From: Streptomyces griseosporeus
GTDB taxonomy: Bacteria > Actinomycetota > Actinomycetes > Streptomycetales > Streptomycetaceae
Length of the DNA: 37,142 nt
Direction: 5' to 3'
Assembly: GCF_014656055.1 (NCBI RefSeq)
Contig: NZ_BNBR01000004.1
Coordinates: 349,914-387,055 of the forward strand
The position numbers and the translations under genes are program-made. Positions 1 through 11,500 of the stretch are shown piece after piece; within the stretch, counting starts at the first letter, position 1, and every line of letters starts with the position of its first letter. The notes beneath the pieces were generated by a model. It saw nothing but the letters and a program-made list of their open reading frames with translations. It ran no database searches and was not told where the DNA came from.

Positions 1-157
1 GGGCGCCCGTCCGGCACGGCGAGAGCACGCACCGGACGCCGCTCGGCCCGCCCTCCGGGCGGACGACGTGACTTTGCGGACACGCCCTAGGCCGCCTTTA
101 GGGAGCGGCGTGAAGCTCTTCGGCGTCCGCCCGATCAGGCAGAGAGGCGACGAGGCC

Positions 158-2077
158 GTGAGCACAGCAGTGACGACGAGCACACAGGAACGGCAGGGGC
201 CGCTGGACCGGCTGCGGGCCCTGCAGCGCGCGGGCAGGATCGCCGCCGACTATCCCGCCGTACCCGCCCTGCTCGCCGAACTCGCGCAGAGCGAGGACGC
301 GTACGCCGAGCTGGCCCGTGCGGGCCGGCTGCTCGTCAAGCAGCGCGCGGAGGACATCGCCGCCCTGCACGACGGGGTGCGGCCGGCCGCGGTGGCGGTC
401 ACGGGGCACGGCATCGTGGACGCCCTCATTCCCTCGCTGACAGCCGAACTCGCCCGGCACGGCGTGCCGTTGACGGCCAGTGTCAGCGACTACGACGCCT
501 GGCAGCGCGACCTCCAGGACACCGGCAGCGAGCTGTACGCCCCGGGCACCGAGCTGGCGCTGTGCCTGCTGGACGGGCAGCAGATCTTCGACGAGCTGCC
601 CCTGCCCTGGAACGTCGAGGACGCCACGCGCGCCCTGACCGGCAAGCTCCAGCTGCTCGACCGGCTGGCCGCGCAGTACGGCGAGCACGGACCCGGCACC
701 CTGGTGCTGAACACCCTGCCCCTGCTGCGCAGCCACACCCAGCAGCTCGTCGACCACCGGTCACGCACCGAACTGGCCGCCGCGTGGCACGAGTTCAACG
801 CCGGCCTGCTGCGGCTGGCCGGCCGTCACCCCCGGCTGCACGTCGTCGACCTCGGCCCGATCGTCGCCGAGACCGGCCCCGTCCGCGACACCCGGCTCGC
901 CGCCTACGCCAAGGTCCACCTCGGCGAGGCCGTGCTCGCCCGCTACGCCCGCGAGGCGGCCCACCTGCTGCGCGCCTTGCGCGGCCGGACCAAGAAGGTC
1001 CTCGTCGTCGACCTCGACAACACCCTGTGGGACGGCATCCTCGGCGACGACGGGCCCGACGGCATCGCCGCCGCCACCACCTACCGCGGCGAGGCCTTCC
1101 ACCGCTTCCAGCGCACCGTCAAGCAGATCGGCTCCCAGGGCGTCCTGCTCGCCGTGAGCAGCAAGAACGACCAGGAGCCGGTGCTGGGCGTGCTGCGCGA
1201 CCACCCCGACATGGTGCTGCGCGAGGACGACTTCGTCCGCGTCAACGCCAACTGGCAGCCCAAGGACGGCAACCTGCGGGACATCGCCGCCCGGCTCAAC
1301 CTCGGCGTGGACAGCTTCGTCTTCGCCGACGACTCGCCCTTCGAGTGCGGGCTGGTCGCCTCCTCCCTGCCCGAGGTGGCCGTCGTACGCCTCGACGAGG
1401 AACCCGCGCTGCACGTGGAGAAGCTGCTCGCCGACGGCTGGTTCGACACGCGGGAGCTGACCGCCGAGGACCGGCTGCGGGCCGGGCAGTACCGCTCCGA
1501 GGCCGGCCGGCAGGACCTGCTGGAGAGCACCGGCTCGATGGAGGAGTACCTGGCCGCGCTCGACGTACGGGTCGAGGTGTCGGGGGTGCGCGACGTCGAG
1601 CTGGCCCGCGTCGCGCAGATCACCCTGCGCACCAACCAGTTCAACCTCACCACCGAACGCCTCCAGCAGGCCGATGTGCGCGCCCGCCTCGACGACGGCG
1701 CCCACCTGGTGCTCGCCGTGCGCAGCCGGGACCGGTTCGGCGACAACGGCGTGGTCGGCGCGCTGTTCGCCCGCCGCGAGGGCACGGCGCTGGTCGTGGA
1801 CAACCTGCTGCTGAGCTGCCGGGTCTTCGCCCGCGGTATCGAGCAGGGCACCGTCGCCACGCTGCTCGCGCACGCCCGGGACACCGGCGCCACCGAGGTC
1901 CGCGCGAGCTACCGGCCCACCCCGAAGAACCACAAGGTCCGCGACTTCTGGCCGTCGCTCGGCTTCCGCACCGCGCACGAGAGCCCCGAGGGCGCCCTGG
2001 ACTTCGTCCACGACCTCGCCGAGCTGCCCGAGGTGCCCGGCCACCTCGGCCTGACGTTCGACCCCGCCGGCGCCTGA
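158..2077 (+). CDS. FkbH-like glyceryl-ACP synthase
   Basis: FkbH-family HAD protein of about 639 aa. The family takes 1,3-bisphosphoglycerate, dephosphorylates it and loads the glyceryl unit on an ACP. An N-terminal region typical of long FkbH proteins is followed by the HAD nucleophile motif DLDNTLWDG (after KKVLVV) and a C-terminal GNAT-like part with TLRTNQFNLTTERL and DRFGDNGVVGA. I chose GTG at 158 because GAGAGG lies about 10 nt upstream; the frame is open back to 68, but that extension does not look like FkbH. The partner is probably the small ACP at 12608-12856. A strong hairpin follows the stop. Being complete, with both the HAD and GNAT parts, it fits tetronate or glyceryl extender supply. 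The family call is secure; the exact substrate is inferred. Confidence 0.93.
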   Translation: MSTAVTTSTQERQGPLDRLRALQRAGRIAADYPAVPALLAELAQSEDAYAELARAGRLLVKQRAEDIAALHDGVRPAAVAVTGHGIVDALIPSLTAELARHGVPLTASVSDYDAWQRDLQDTGSELYAPGTELALCLLDGQQIFDELPLPWNVEDATRALTGKLQLLDRLAAQYGEHGPGTLVLNTLPLLRSHTQQLVDHRSRTELAAAWHEFNAGLLRLAGRHPRLHVVDLGPIVAETGPVRDTRLAAYAKVHLGEAVLARYAREAAHLLRALRGRTKKVLVVDLDNTLWDGILGDDGPDGIAAATTYRGEAFHRFQRTVKQIGSQGVLLAVSSKNDQEPVLGVLRDHPDMVLREDDFVRVNANWQPKDGNLRDIAARLNLGVDSFVFADDSPFECGLVASSLPEVAVVRLDEEPALHVEKLLADGWFDTRELTAEDRLRAGQYRSEAGRQDLLESTGSMEEYLAALDVRVEVSGVRDVELARVAQITLRTNQFNLTTERLQQADVRARLDDGAHLVLAVRSRDRFGDNGVVGALFARREGTALVVDNLLLSCRVFARGIEQGTVATLLAHARDTGATEVRASYRPTPKNHKVRDFWPSLGFRTAHESPEGALDFVHDLAELPEVPGHLGLTFDPAGA

Positions 2078-2100
2078 CCGTCCCGCGCCACCCGCGAACC

Positions 2101-2144
2101 AGCCTGCCGTCGGCTCCACATCCCCCGGGAGCCGACGGCAGGCT
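2101..2144. terminator. Bidirectional hairpin terminator
   Basis: A perfect 17-bp inverted repeat (2101-2117 with 2128-2144) closes a 10-nt loop. It lies between the convergent FkbH-like gene and the SRPBCC gene, 23 nt after one stop and 22 nt from the other, so it can end transcripts from both sides. There is no long T-run, as is common in Streptomyces. Confidence 0.85.
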
Positions 2145-2166
2145 TCCGTACGTCCGCCCCCAGCGG

Positions 2167-2619
2167 CTAGCTGCCGTCCCGTGCCGCCGCCAGGGACTCC
2201 ACCCGCTCCTTCAGCGCCTCGTTCAGCCGGCGGAAACCTGCGTCCGTCTGGGTGATGACCGACCCGGTGAACGGCACCAGCACGCCCGTGAACGTCTCCA
2301 TCTGCTCCACGTGCGTGCCCCCGTCGACGGGCGTCAGCTCGAAGCTGTGCAGGCCGTCGAAGATGCCCTTGACGCCGAACCGGCCCCGCCAGCGCAGCAC
2401 CTGGTGCTCCTCGCAGGTCAGCACCGTCGGCGTGAACACCATCTCCTTGCCGCTGTCCGGCAGCCGGAAGCGCAGCCGCAGTCTCGTGCCGGGCTCGGGC
2501 CGCCCCTCCGCCTCCACCAGGAACGGGTTCCACTCGTGGAACCGGGCGAAGTCGGTCAGGACGTCCCACACCTGCTCGGGCCGCGCGTGGATATGGATGT
2601 CGCACGTGATACGGCGCAC
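2167..2619 (-). CDS. SRPBCC / polyketide cyclase-like protein
   Basis: About 150 aa with the START/SRPBCC fold pattern: an initial strand ITCDIHIHARPEQVWDVLTDF, then FHEWNPFL, then strands ending in a C-terminal helix (FRRLNEALKERVESL). These proteins hold a hydrophobic pocket; members act as cyclases, dehydratases or lipid carriers, and many are of unknown role. GTG at 2619 is preferred because AAAGGAG lies 10 nt upstream; the frame is open to 2658 without a better site. It is the only - strand gene inside the + strand cluster, convergent with FkbH and divergent from the acyl-AMP ligase, so its transcription start faces that of the main operon. A role in ring formation or acyl handling is possible but not shown. 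Confidence 0.85.
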   Translation of the reverse strand: MRRITCDIHIHARPEQVWDVLTDFARFHEWNPFLVEAEGRPEPGTRLRLRFRLPDSGKEMVFTPTVLTCEEHQVLRWRGRFGVKGIFDGLHSFELTPVDGGTHVEQMETFTGVLVPFTGSVITQTDAGFRRLNEALKERVESLAAARDGS

Positions 2620-2827
2620 TGGCCTGCGCTCCTTTCGGAAACCCCCACGAACCCCCACGAGCCTTCCCCGGGCGGCCGCACCCCACGCTAGCTCCTTTGA
2701 TCACCGCCACCCAGGAGCGAACCGGGCCGCACAAGCGCCCCCTTAGCCGTCCGGCGCAGCATCGCACCTGTCCGAGAATTCCCCGCCGGTGCCCTGCCGG
2801 CGCTCGCGGAAAGGCCAGGGAACGACC

Positions 2828-4618
<1,791 letters not shown>

Positions 4619-4619
4619 C

Positions 4620-6437
4620 ATGGAGCATCCGCCCTACCGGCTGGCCGGGGAACTCGACGCCTTCCTCGGCGACCCCACCGACCCGAGCGAGCCGTTCTCC
4701 TACGCGCGCTGCGTCGAACTCGACGAGAAGGAGGAGTTCCCGGCCGGCATCTGCCACCGTCTGGAGGAGTGGGGGCTCGCCGACCACTACGTACCGGTCC
4801 GGCACGGCGGGCGGCTGCGCGACTACGAGCACCTGCTCCAGCTGATCCGCACGGTGGCCCGGCGCGACCTGACCGTGGCGATCGGCCACGGCAAGACCTA
4901 CCTCGGCGGGGTCTGCGTGTGGATCGCCGGCAGCGACGAGCAGGCCGGACGGCTCGGCGCGGACATCCGCGCAGGGGTGCCCGTCTCGCTCGGCCTGACC
5001 GAACGCGCCCACGGCAGCGACCTGCTCGCCGGTGAGGTCCAGGGCGAGGGCGCCACCGCCGACGAGACCGGCGGCTGGCTGGTCAGCGGCGAGAAGTGGC
5101 TGATCAACAACGCCACCCGGGGCTCGGTGCTGTCCCTGCTGACCCGCACCGACCCGGCGGGCGGCCCGCGCGGCTTCAGCGTCCTGCTGGTCGACAAGCG
5201 CGAACTGGACGAGGACACCTACCGCCACCTGCCCAAGATCCCCACCCACGGCATCCGCGGCGCCGACATCTCCGGCATCGCCTTCGACGGCGCCCGCGTG
5301 CCGCGCACCGCGCTCGTCGGCACCGAGGGCGGCGGCGTCGAGACCGTCATCAAGGCACTCCAGCTCACCCGCACCCTGTGCGCCGCGCTCTCCCTGGGCG
5401 CCGGCGACCACGGGCTCGCCATCGGCCTGGACTTCGCCGAGGAACGCGAGCTGTACGGCCGTAAGCTCATCGAACTGCCGCAGGCCCGCAGGCTGCTGAC
5501 CGCGGCCGCCGCCGACGTCCTGCTGCACGAGGCGGTCGCCCTGGTCGCCGCCCGGGCCGTGCAGTGCCAGACCGGCGAGATGAGCGTGACCTCGGCGGTC
5601 ACCAAGTACCTGCTGCCGACCGGCACCGAGGAGGTCCTGGACGGCGTCACCCGCGTCCTGGGCGCCCGCGCCTTCCTCAAGGGCGTGCACGCCGACGGCC
5701 GCTTCCAGAAGCTGGAACGCGACCACCGCATCGTGGGCCTGTTCGACGGCAACACCCTCGTCAACCTCAACTCCCTGGTCAACCAGTTCCGTACGCTCTC
5801 CCGCGGCTGGCGGCGCGGCCGCGGCGACGTGCAGGGCGCGGCCGTCGCCTACGACCTGACGGCCGAGCTGCCGCCGCTGGACCCCTCCCAGCTGTCCGTG
5901 GTCGCGCGCGGCTGCGGTGTCCTCGCCGCACTGCCCGCCGGGGTGGAGGAACTCGACCGGCTGGCCGAGCGGGACCCGGCCCTCGCGCCGGCCGCGGTGG
6001 CTGCGCACCGGCTGCTGGACGTCACCGACGCCGTCCACGAGGAGATGGCCGGCTACCCGGCCGTCATGACCGACGTGCCGCCGCAGGCCTTCGACACCGC
6101 CCGCCACTTCACCCTGTGCTGGGCCGGCGCCGCCTGCCTCGGCCTGTGGCTGGGCACCGTACGCGCCGCCGCCGACGGGGAGACCGCCGGCCTGTGGCGG
6201 GACGCGCTGTGGCTGCGGGCCGCCCTGGACCGGGTGCTGTCCCGGCTCGGCGAACGGCCCGACGGACCGGCCGCACCCGGCGACCGGAACGGGATCCACG
6301 AGGCGCTGCTCACCGAGCTGCGCGCCGCCCGGCACTCGGGCCGGCTGTTCTCGCTGCTGGCGCAGCCGGAGCGGCGGGCCCCGGGCCCCGAGACCGCCGG
6401 CGTCGCCGCCGGTGAGAGCGAGAGGACGTCATGCTGA
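4620..6437 (+). CDS. Acyl-CoA dehydrogenase-like flavoenzyme (first copy)
   Basis: About 605 aa ACAD homologue, longer than the usual 380-400 aa because of a C-terminal extension of roughly 200 aa. Family features are LGLTERAHGSDL, SGEKWLINNA, GIRGADISGIAFDGARVP, ELYGRKLIELPQARRLL and the late segment RDHRIVGLFDGNTLVNL. In medium-chain enzymes the last segment reads IYEGT with the catalytic Glu; here the aligned residue is Asp. ATG 4620 directly follows the ligase stop; ATG 4605 is also possible. ACAD pairs beside FAAL and ACP genes, as in ramoplanin and enduracidin clusters, are assigned to desaturating an ACP-bound fatty acyl chain. That role is inferred here. Confidence 0.9.
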   Translation: MEHPPYRLAGELDAFLGDPTDPSEPFSYARCVELDEKEEFPAGICHRLEEWGLADHYVPVRHGGRLRDYEHLLQLIRTVARRDLTVAIGHGKTYLGGVCVWIAGSDEQAGRLGADIRAGVPVSLGLTERAHGSDLLAGEVQGEGATADETGGWLVSGEKWLINNATRGSVLSLLTRTDPAGGPRGFSVLLVDKRELDEDTYRHLPKIPTHGIRGADISGIAFDGARVPRTALVGTEGGGVETVIKALQLTRTLCAALSLGAGDHGLAIGLDFAEERELYGRKLIELPQARRLLTAAAADVLLHEAVALVAARAVQCQTGEMSVTSAVTKYLLPTGTEEVLDGVTRVLGARAFLKGVHADGRFQKLERDHRIVGLFDGNTLVNLNSLVNQFRTLSRGWRRGRGDVQGAAVAYDLTAELPPLDPSQLSVVARGCGVLAALPAGVEELDRLAERDPALAPAAVAAHRLLDVTDAVHEEMAGYPAVMTDVPPQAFDTARHFTLCWAGAACLGLWLGTVRAAADGETAGLWRDALWLRAALDRVLSRLGERPDGPAAPGDRNGIHEALLTELRAARHSGRLFSLLAQPERRAPGPETAGVAAGESERTSC

Positions 6438-8200
6438 TCGGTACCGCCCCCCAGGGGGCACCGGCCCGCCCCGCCGGGGAGCCGGGACAGGAAGAGCGGG
6501 TGGCGGCACGCGTCGCCGAGCTCGAACACAAGCTCGGTGACCCCACGGACGAGACCAACGAGGTCTCCTACACCCGGCTGCTCCAGGACGACGAGGCCGG
6601 GAAGATCTCCGTGGCCGGCGAGCGCATCCTGGACGAGGCCGTCCTCAACGCGGACTTCGTGCCGCGCGCCGAGGGCGGACGGCTGGAACGCATCGACACC
6701 CTGGTGCGCGTCATGCGGTCGGTGTTCCGCCGCGACGTCGCGCTCGGCCTCGGCTACGGCGTCACCTCGTTCATGGCCGGCGTCAACGTGTGGACCGAGG
6801 GCGACGCCGACCAGCGCGCCCGCTTCGCCCGCATCCTGCTCGACGGCGGCAAGGTCTCCGTGGCCTACCACGAGCTGGCCCACGGCAACGACTTCGTGCG
6901 CAACGAGTTCGAGGCCCGCCCGCAGGACGACGGCGGCTTCCTGCTGCACGGCGAGAAGCAGGTCATCAACAACGCCGACCGGGCCGCCGCCTGGGTGCTG
7001 TTCGGCCGCACCAACCCCGCGCCCGGCAGCCGCAGCCACTCCGTCTTCTTCGCCGAGCGGGACGGCCTGGACGCCTCCACCTACCGGGTCCTGCCCCGCT
7101 ACGACACCGTCGGCGTCCGCGGCTGCCACCTCACGGGGCTCCACTTCGACGACACCCCGCTGCCCGCCTCCGCGCTGGTCGGCGAGACCGGCAAGGGCGT
7201 CGAACTGGCCCTGCGCGCCTTCCAGATCACCCGCAGCGCGGTGCCCGGCATGGCGCTCGGCGCCACCGACACCAGCCTGCGCACCGTCGTCCGCTTCGCG
7301 CTCGGCCGGCAGCTGTACCGCAAGTCCGTCATGGACATCCCGCACGCCAAGGCCACCCTGTCGGCCGCCTTCCTCGACCTGCTGATCAGCGACAGCCTCT
7401 CGCTCGCCGCGACCCGGGCCGTGCACCTGCTGCCCGAGGAGACCAGCGTGTACGCGGCGGCCACCAAGTACCTGGTGCCCAAGCTGCTCACCGAGGCCAT
7501 GCACGAGCTGTCCATCGTGCTCGGCGCCCGCTTCTACGTCCGCGAGGGCGAGTTCGGCATCTTCCAGAAGCACATCCGCGACCTGCCGGTGCTCAGCCTC
7601 GGCCACGCCGGGTCGGCCGCCTGCCAGGCCACGATCATCCCCCAGCTGCCCCGGCTCGCCCGGCGCGCCTGGTTCACCGACGACCCCGCCCCGGCCGGGC
7701 TGTTCCGGCTCCGCGACGACCTCGGCGAGATCCCCTTCGGGGAGCTGACCCTGGCCAGCGGACGGGACCGGCTGAGCGCCTCGCTGCTCGCCGCCATCGA
7801 CGAACTGCCCAGCGGCACGCCCGAGGAGCGGGTGGTGCACGGCATCGCCCTGAAGATGATGGACGAGCTGCGCCAGCTCCAGGAGGCCGGCTCCACCCTG
7901 GCTCCCGAGGACCGCACCGCCCTCGCCAGCCCGGCCACCTTCGCGCTCGCCGACCGCTACACCGTGCTGCTCGCCGCCGCCTCCGTCATCGGGGTGTGGC
8001 AGCAGGCCCGTAACGCCGAGGACCCGTTCCTCGCCGACCCCGCCTGGGCCGCCGCCGCCCTGCACCGCCTGGCGCGCCGCCTCGGCCAGACCCCGCCCGA
8101 GCTGCCGGCCGCCGCCGAGGCGCGGGTGCACGAGGAGGTGCTGCGCCGCTTCCACGACCGCACCAGCTACGACCTGTACGACACGCCGCTCGCCGGGTGA
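6431..8200 (+). CDS. Acyl-CoA dehydrogenase-like flavoenzyme (second copy)
   Basis: 589 aa, clearly paralogous to the preceding gene (same length class and motif order: AYHELAHGNDF, GEKQVINNADRAA, GVRGCHLTGLHFDDTPLP, QLYRKSVMDIPHAKATL). It overlaps the first copy by 7 nt, with GAGAGG ahead of ATG 6431. At the canonical catalytic-base position the segment reads RDLPVLSLGHAGS, so His replaces Glu. Either the base lies elsewhere, as in some ACAD subfamilies, or the enzyme does other chemistry or acts only with its paralogue. The two copies may act successively on one acyl-ACP to give a dienoyl chain; this is inference from context. Confidence 0.9.
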   Translation: MLIGTAPQGAPARPAGEPGQEERVAARVAELEHKLGDPTDETNEVSYTRLLQDDEAGKISVAGERILDEAVLNADFVPRAEGGRLERIDTLVRVMRSVFRRDVALGLGYGVTSFMAGVNVWTEGDADQRARFARILLDGGKVSVAYHELAHGNDFVRNEFEARPQDDGGFLLHGEKQVINNADRAAAWVLFGRTNPAPGSRSHSVFFAERDGLDASTYRVLPRYDTVGVRGCHLTGLHFDDTPLPASALVGETGKGVELALRAFQITRSAVPGMALGATDTSLRTVVRFALGRQLYRKSVMDIPHAKATLSAAFLDLLISDSLSLAATRAVHLLPEETSVYAAATKYLVPKLLTEAMHELSIVLGARFYVREGEFGIFQKHIRDLPVLSLGHAGSAACQATIIPQLPRLARRAWFTDDPAPAGLFRLRDDLGEIPFGELTLASGRDRLSASLLAAIDELPSGTPEERVVHGIALKMMDELRQLQEAGSTLAPEDRTALASPATFALADRYTVLLAAASVIGVWQQARNAEDPFLADPAWAAAALHRLARRLGQTPPELPAAAEARVHEEVLRRFHDRTSYDLYDTPLAG

Positions 8201-8257
8201 CCGCCCGGTCCCGCGCGGCCGCTTCCAGCCCGACCGACCCTCGCCGAGGAGCACACC

Positions 8258-8539
8258 ATGCCCGTTCCGACCACCGGACACACCGCCGAGTCGCTCACCA
8301 CGTGGTTGGCCGAGCGCATCGCCCTCTACCTCAAGCGGCAGCCCGCCGAGATCGACCCGAACGTCCCGCTGGCCGAGTACGGCCTCGACTCGGTCGCCGC
8401 GTTCAGCCTCTGCGGCGACATCGAGGAGGACTTCGACTTCATCCTGGAGCCGACCGCCGCCTGGGACTACCCCACCGTGCAGGCCCTCGCGGACCACCTG
8501 CTGAAGGAGTTCGCCGCCGCGAAGGGCGGCACGGCCTGA
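8258..8539 (+). CDS. Acyl carrier protein (starter acyl chain)
   Basis: 93 aa stand-alone carrier protein. The phosphopantetheine site is Ser45 in YGLDSVAAF, followed by the usual acidic helix and the WDYPTVQALADHLL end. GAGGAG precedes the ATG. Its stop overlaps the PKS start by one base (TGATG), so the two are translationally coupled. The PKS-type ACP sequence and its place right after the ligase and two dehydrogenases suggest that it carries the fatty acyl chain during desaturation and presents it to the adjacent ketosynthase. Confidence 0.93.
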   Translation: MPVPTTGHTAESLTTWLAERIALYLKRQPAEIDPNVPLAEYGLDSVAAFSLCGDIEEDFDFILEPTAAWDYPTVQALADHLLKEFAAAKGGTA

Positions 8540-11500
8540 TGGAACCGATCGCCATCGTCGGCATCGACTGCAGATTCCCGGGGGCGCCCGACACGGGCGC
8601 CTACTGGGACCTGCTGATGCGCTCCGCGGACGGGGTCGGCAAGGTGCCCGGACAGCGCTGGGACGCCGACGAGTTCCACTCGGCCGACGGCGCGGAAGGG
8701 CACGCCAACACCGTCGAGGGCGGCTTCATCGGCGACGCCGACGCCTTCGACAACGAGTTCTTCACCATCTCGCCCCGCGAGGCCGCCGCCATGGACCCGC
8801 AGCAGCGGCTGCTGCTGCAGTGCACCTGGCGCGCGGTGGAGGACGCCGGCCTGTCCCCGCAGCGGCTGGCCGGCACCTCCACCGGTGTCTTCGTCGGGAT
8901 CATGGGCAACGAGTGGGCGCAGCTGCACCTCACCGACTACGCCAAGGTCACCGCCCAGATCGGCTCCGGCAACGGCTACTGCATGACGGCCAACCGGGTC
9001 TCGTACCACCTGGACCTCAAGGGCCCGAGCCTCGCCGTCGACACGGCCTGCTCCTCGTCCCTGGTCGCCGTGCACCTCGCGGCGAACTCCCTGCTCTCCG
9101 GGGAGTGCGACACGGCCCTCGCGGGCGGCGTCAACGTGGCCGTCACCCCGGCCCTGTCGATCTTCTACACGCAGGCCGGGCTGTCCGCGCCCGACGGCCG
9201 CTGCAAGCCGTTCGGTGCGGAGGCGAACGGCATCGGCCGCGGCGAGGGCGTCGGCGTCGTCGTCCTGCGCCGGCTGCGCGACGCGCTCGCCGACGGGCAG
9301 CGGGTGTACGCGGTGATCCGCGGCACCGCCGTCAACCAGGACGGCCGCAGCAACGGCCTGACCGCGCCCAACCGCTGGGCGCAGCAGGACGTCCTCGCCG
9401 CCGCCTACCGGAGGGCTGGTGTCGACGCCTCCGAGGTCGTCTTCACCGAGGCGCACGGCACCGGCACCACCCTCGGCGACATGATGGAGGTCAAGGCACT
9501 CGGCCACCACCACGCCGCCCGCCCCGGCAAGCCCCTCGCACTCGGCTCGGTCAAGGGCAACATCGGCCACACCGAGGGCGCGGCCGGCATCGCCGGACTC
9601 ATCAAGGTCGCCCTCTCCCTGCACCACCGGGTGGTGCCCGCCAGCCGGCACGCCACCAAGGAGAACCCGGCACTCCAGCTCAAGGACAACGGGCTGCGGC
9701 TGCTGAAGGCACCGCTCAGGCTGCCCGCCGCGCCCGTCCTCGCCGGACTGAGCAGCTTCGGCATGGGCGGCACCAACGCCCACGCCGTCCTGGAGAGCGC
9801 GCCGCCCGCGTCGGCCCGGCCCGGACCGCGCGATGCCGGGGCCACCGGCGGCATCGGCTGCGGCGTCTTCACCGTCAGCGCGCCCGGCGCCCCGGCGCTG
9901 CGCCGCAACCTGGCCGCGCAGGCCGCGGCGGTCGCCTCCCGGCGGGTCTCCGCGCAGGCGCTCAGCTGGACCAGCAACCAGGTCAAGACCGGGCACCGCT
10001 ACCGGTTCGCGGTGCCCGCGCACGACACCGCCGAACTCGCCGCCCGCCTCCAGGAGGCGGCCGCCGACCCGGACCTGCTGGCCCGGCTCACCGCCGCGCC
10101 CGCCGGAAAGCCGCGCACCGCCTTCCTGTTCACCGGGCAGGGCTCCCAGTACGGCGGCATGACCGCCGGCCTCTACCGGGACTCGGCGCTGTACCGCGGC
10201 TTCCTCGACGAGGCGGACGCCGCGCTGCTGCCGCACACCGGCCGGTCCATACGCGACCTCGTCCTCGACGGGGACGAGGACGTGCACCTGACCCGCTGGA
10301 CCCAGCCCGCGCTGTTCGCCGTCGAGTACGCCCTCGGCCGCACCCTGACCGAACTGGGCGTCAGGCCCGGGCTGCTGCTCGGCCACAGCGTCGGCGAGTA
10401 CGCGGCGGCCGTCCTGGCCGGGGCGCTCACCCTGGACGGCGCGGCCCGGCTGATCGCCGCCCGCGGCGACCTGATGCAGCAGCTCCCCGAGGGCGGCGGC
10501 ATGCTGTCCGTGCGCGCGCCGCTCGCCGAGGTCGCCCCGCTCGTCGCCGACGAGCCGCTGGCCGGGGTCGCGGCGGTCAACGGACCCGAGGCCACCGTGG
10601 TCTCCGGCGACCTGGGCGTCCTCGCCCGCATCGAGGCCGACCTCACCGGACGCGGGCTCACCACGCGCCGTCTGACCGTCTCGCACGCCTTCCACTCCCC
10701 GCTGATGCGGCCGATGCTGGAACGATTCGCCCTCATCGCCTCGGAGGTCGGCGGCGGCGTGCCGGAGATCCCCGTGTACTCGACCGTGCGCGGCCGCGTC
10801 CTCGACGGGGAGGCGATGGACGCCGCCTACTGGATCGAGCACATCGGCGCGACCGTGCTGTTCCAGGACGCCGCCGAGGCCCTGCTCGACGCCGGCCCCA
10901 CCCACCTGGTGGAGATCGGCCCGCAGCCCGTGCTGTCCGGCATGGTGCGCCGCCTCGGCCCGCGCGCCCAGGCCGCGGCCCCCGCCCACGTCCTGCCGGT
11001 GCGCGGCGCCGAGGCGAGCGGCCGGGACCTGGCCGACGCGCTCGCGGAGCTGTACCGGGGCGGCGCCGACCCCGAGTGGGCCGCCGTCTACCCGGCCGAG
11101 GAACGCGTCCCGCAGCCGCTCGTCCCGTACGTCTTCTCCGACGAGCACCGCTACTGGGCCGCCCGCCGGCCCACCGCCGCCGACCCGGCCGACTCCACGG
11201 TCCCCACCGCCGTACCCGCCCCCTCCGCGGCACCGGCCGCCGAGGCGACCGCACCCGCCGCGGCACCGGGCGTCGCCGTCCTCGGCGCCCGCGCCGGCAC
11301 CCCGGCGGACCCCCTGTCCGACGCCGTGCAGGAGGTGATCGCGGCGGTCGGCGGCTACGCGAGCGCCGAGGTCTCCGCCCACCAGCGGCTCTACGAGGAC
11401 CTCGGCTTCGACTCCGTGATGATCATGGAGCTGAAGACCCGGCTCGACGAACGCGTCACCGGCCTCGCCCACATCACCGTCCAGGACCTGCTGCCCCGGC

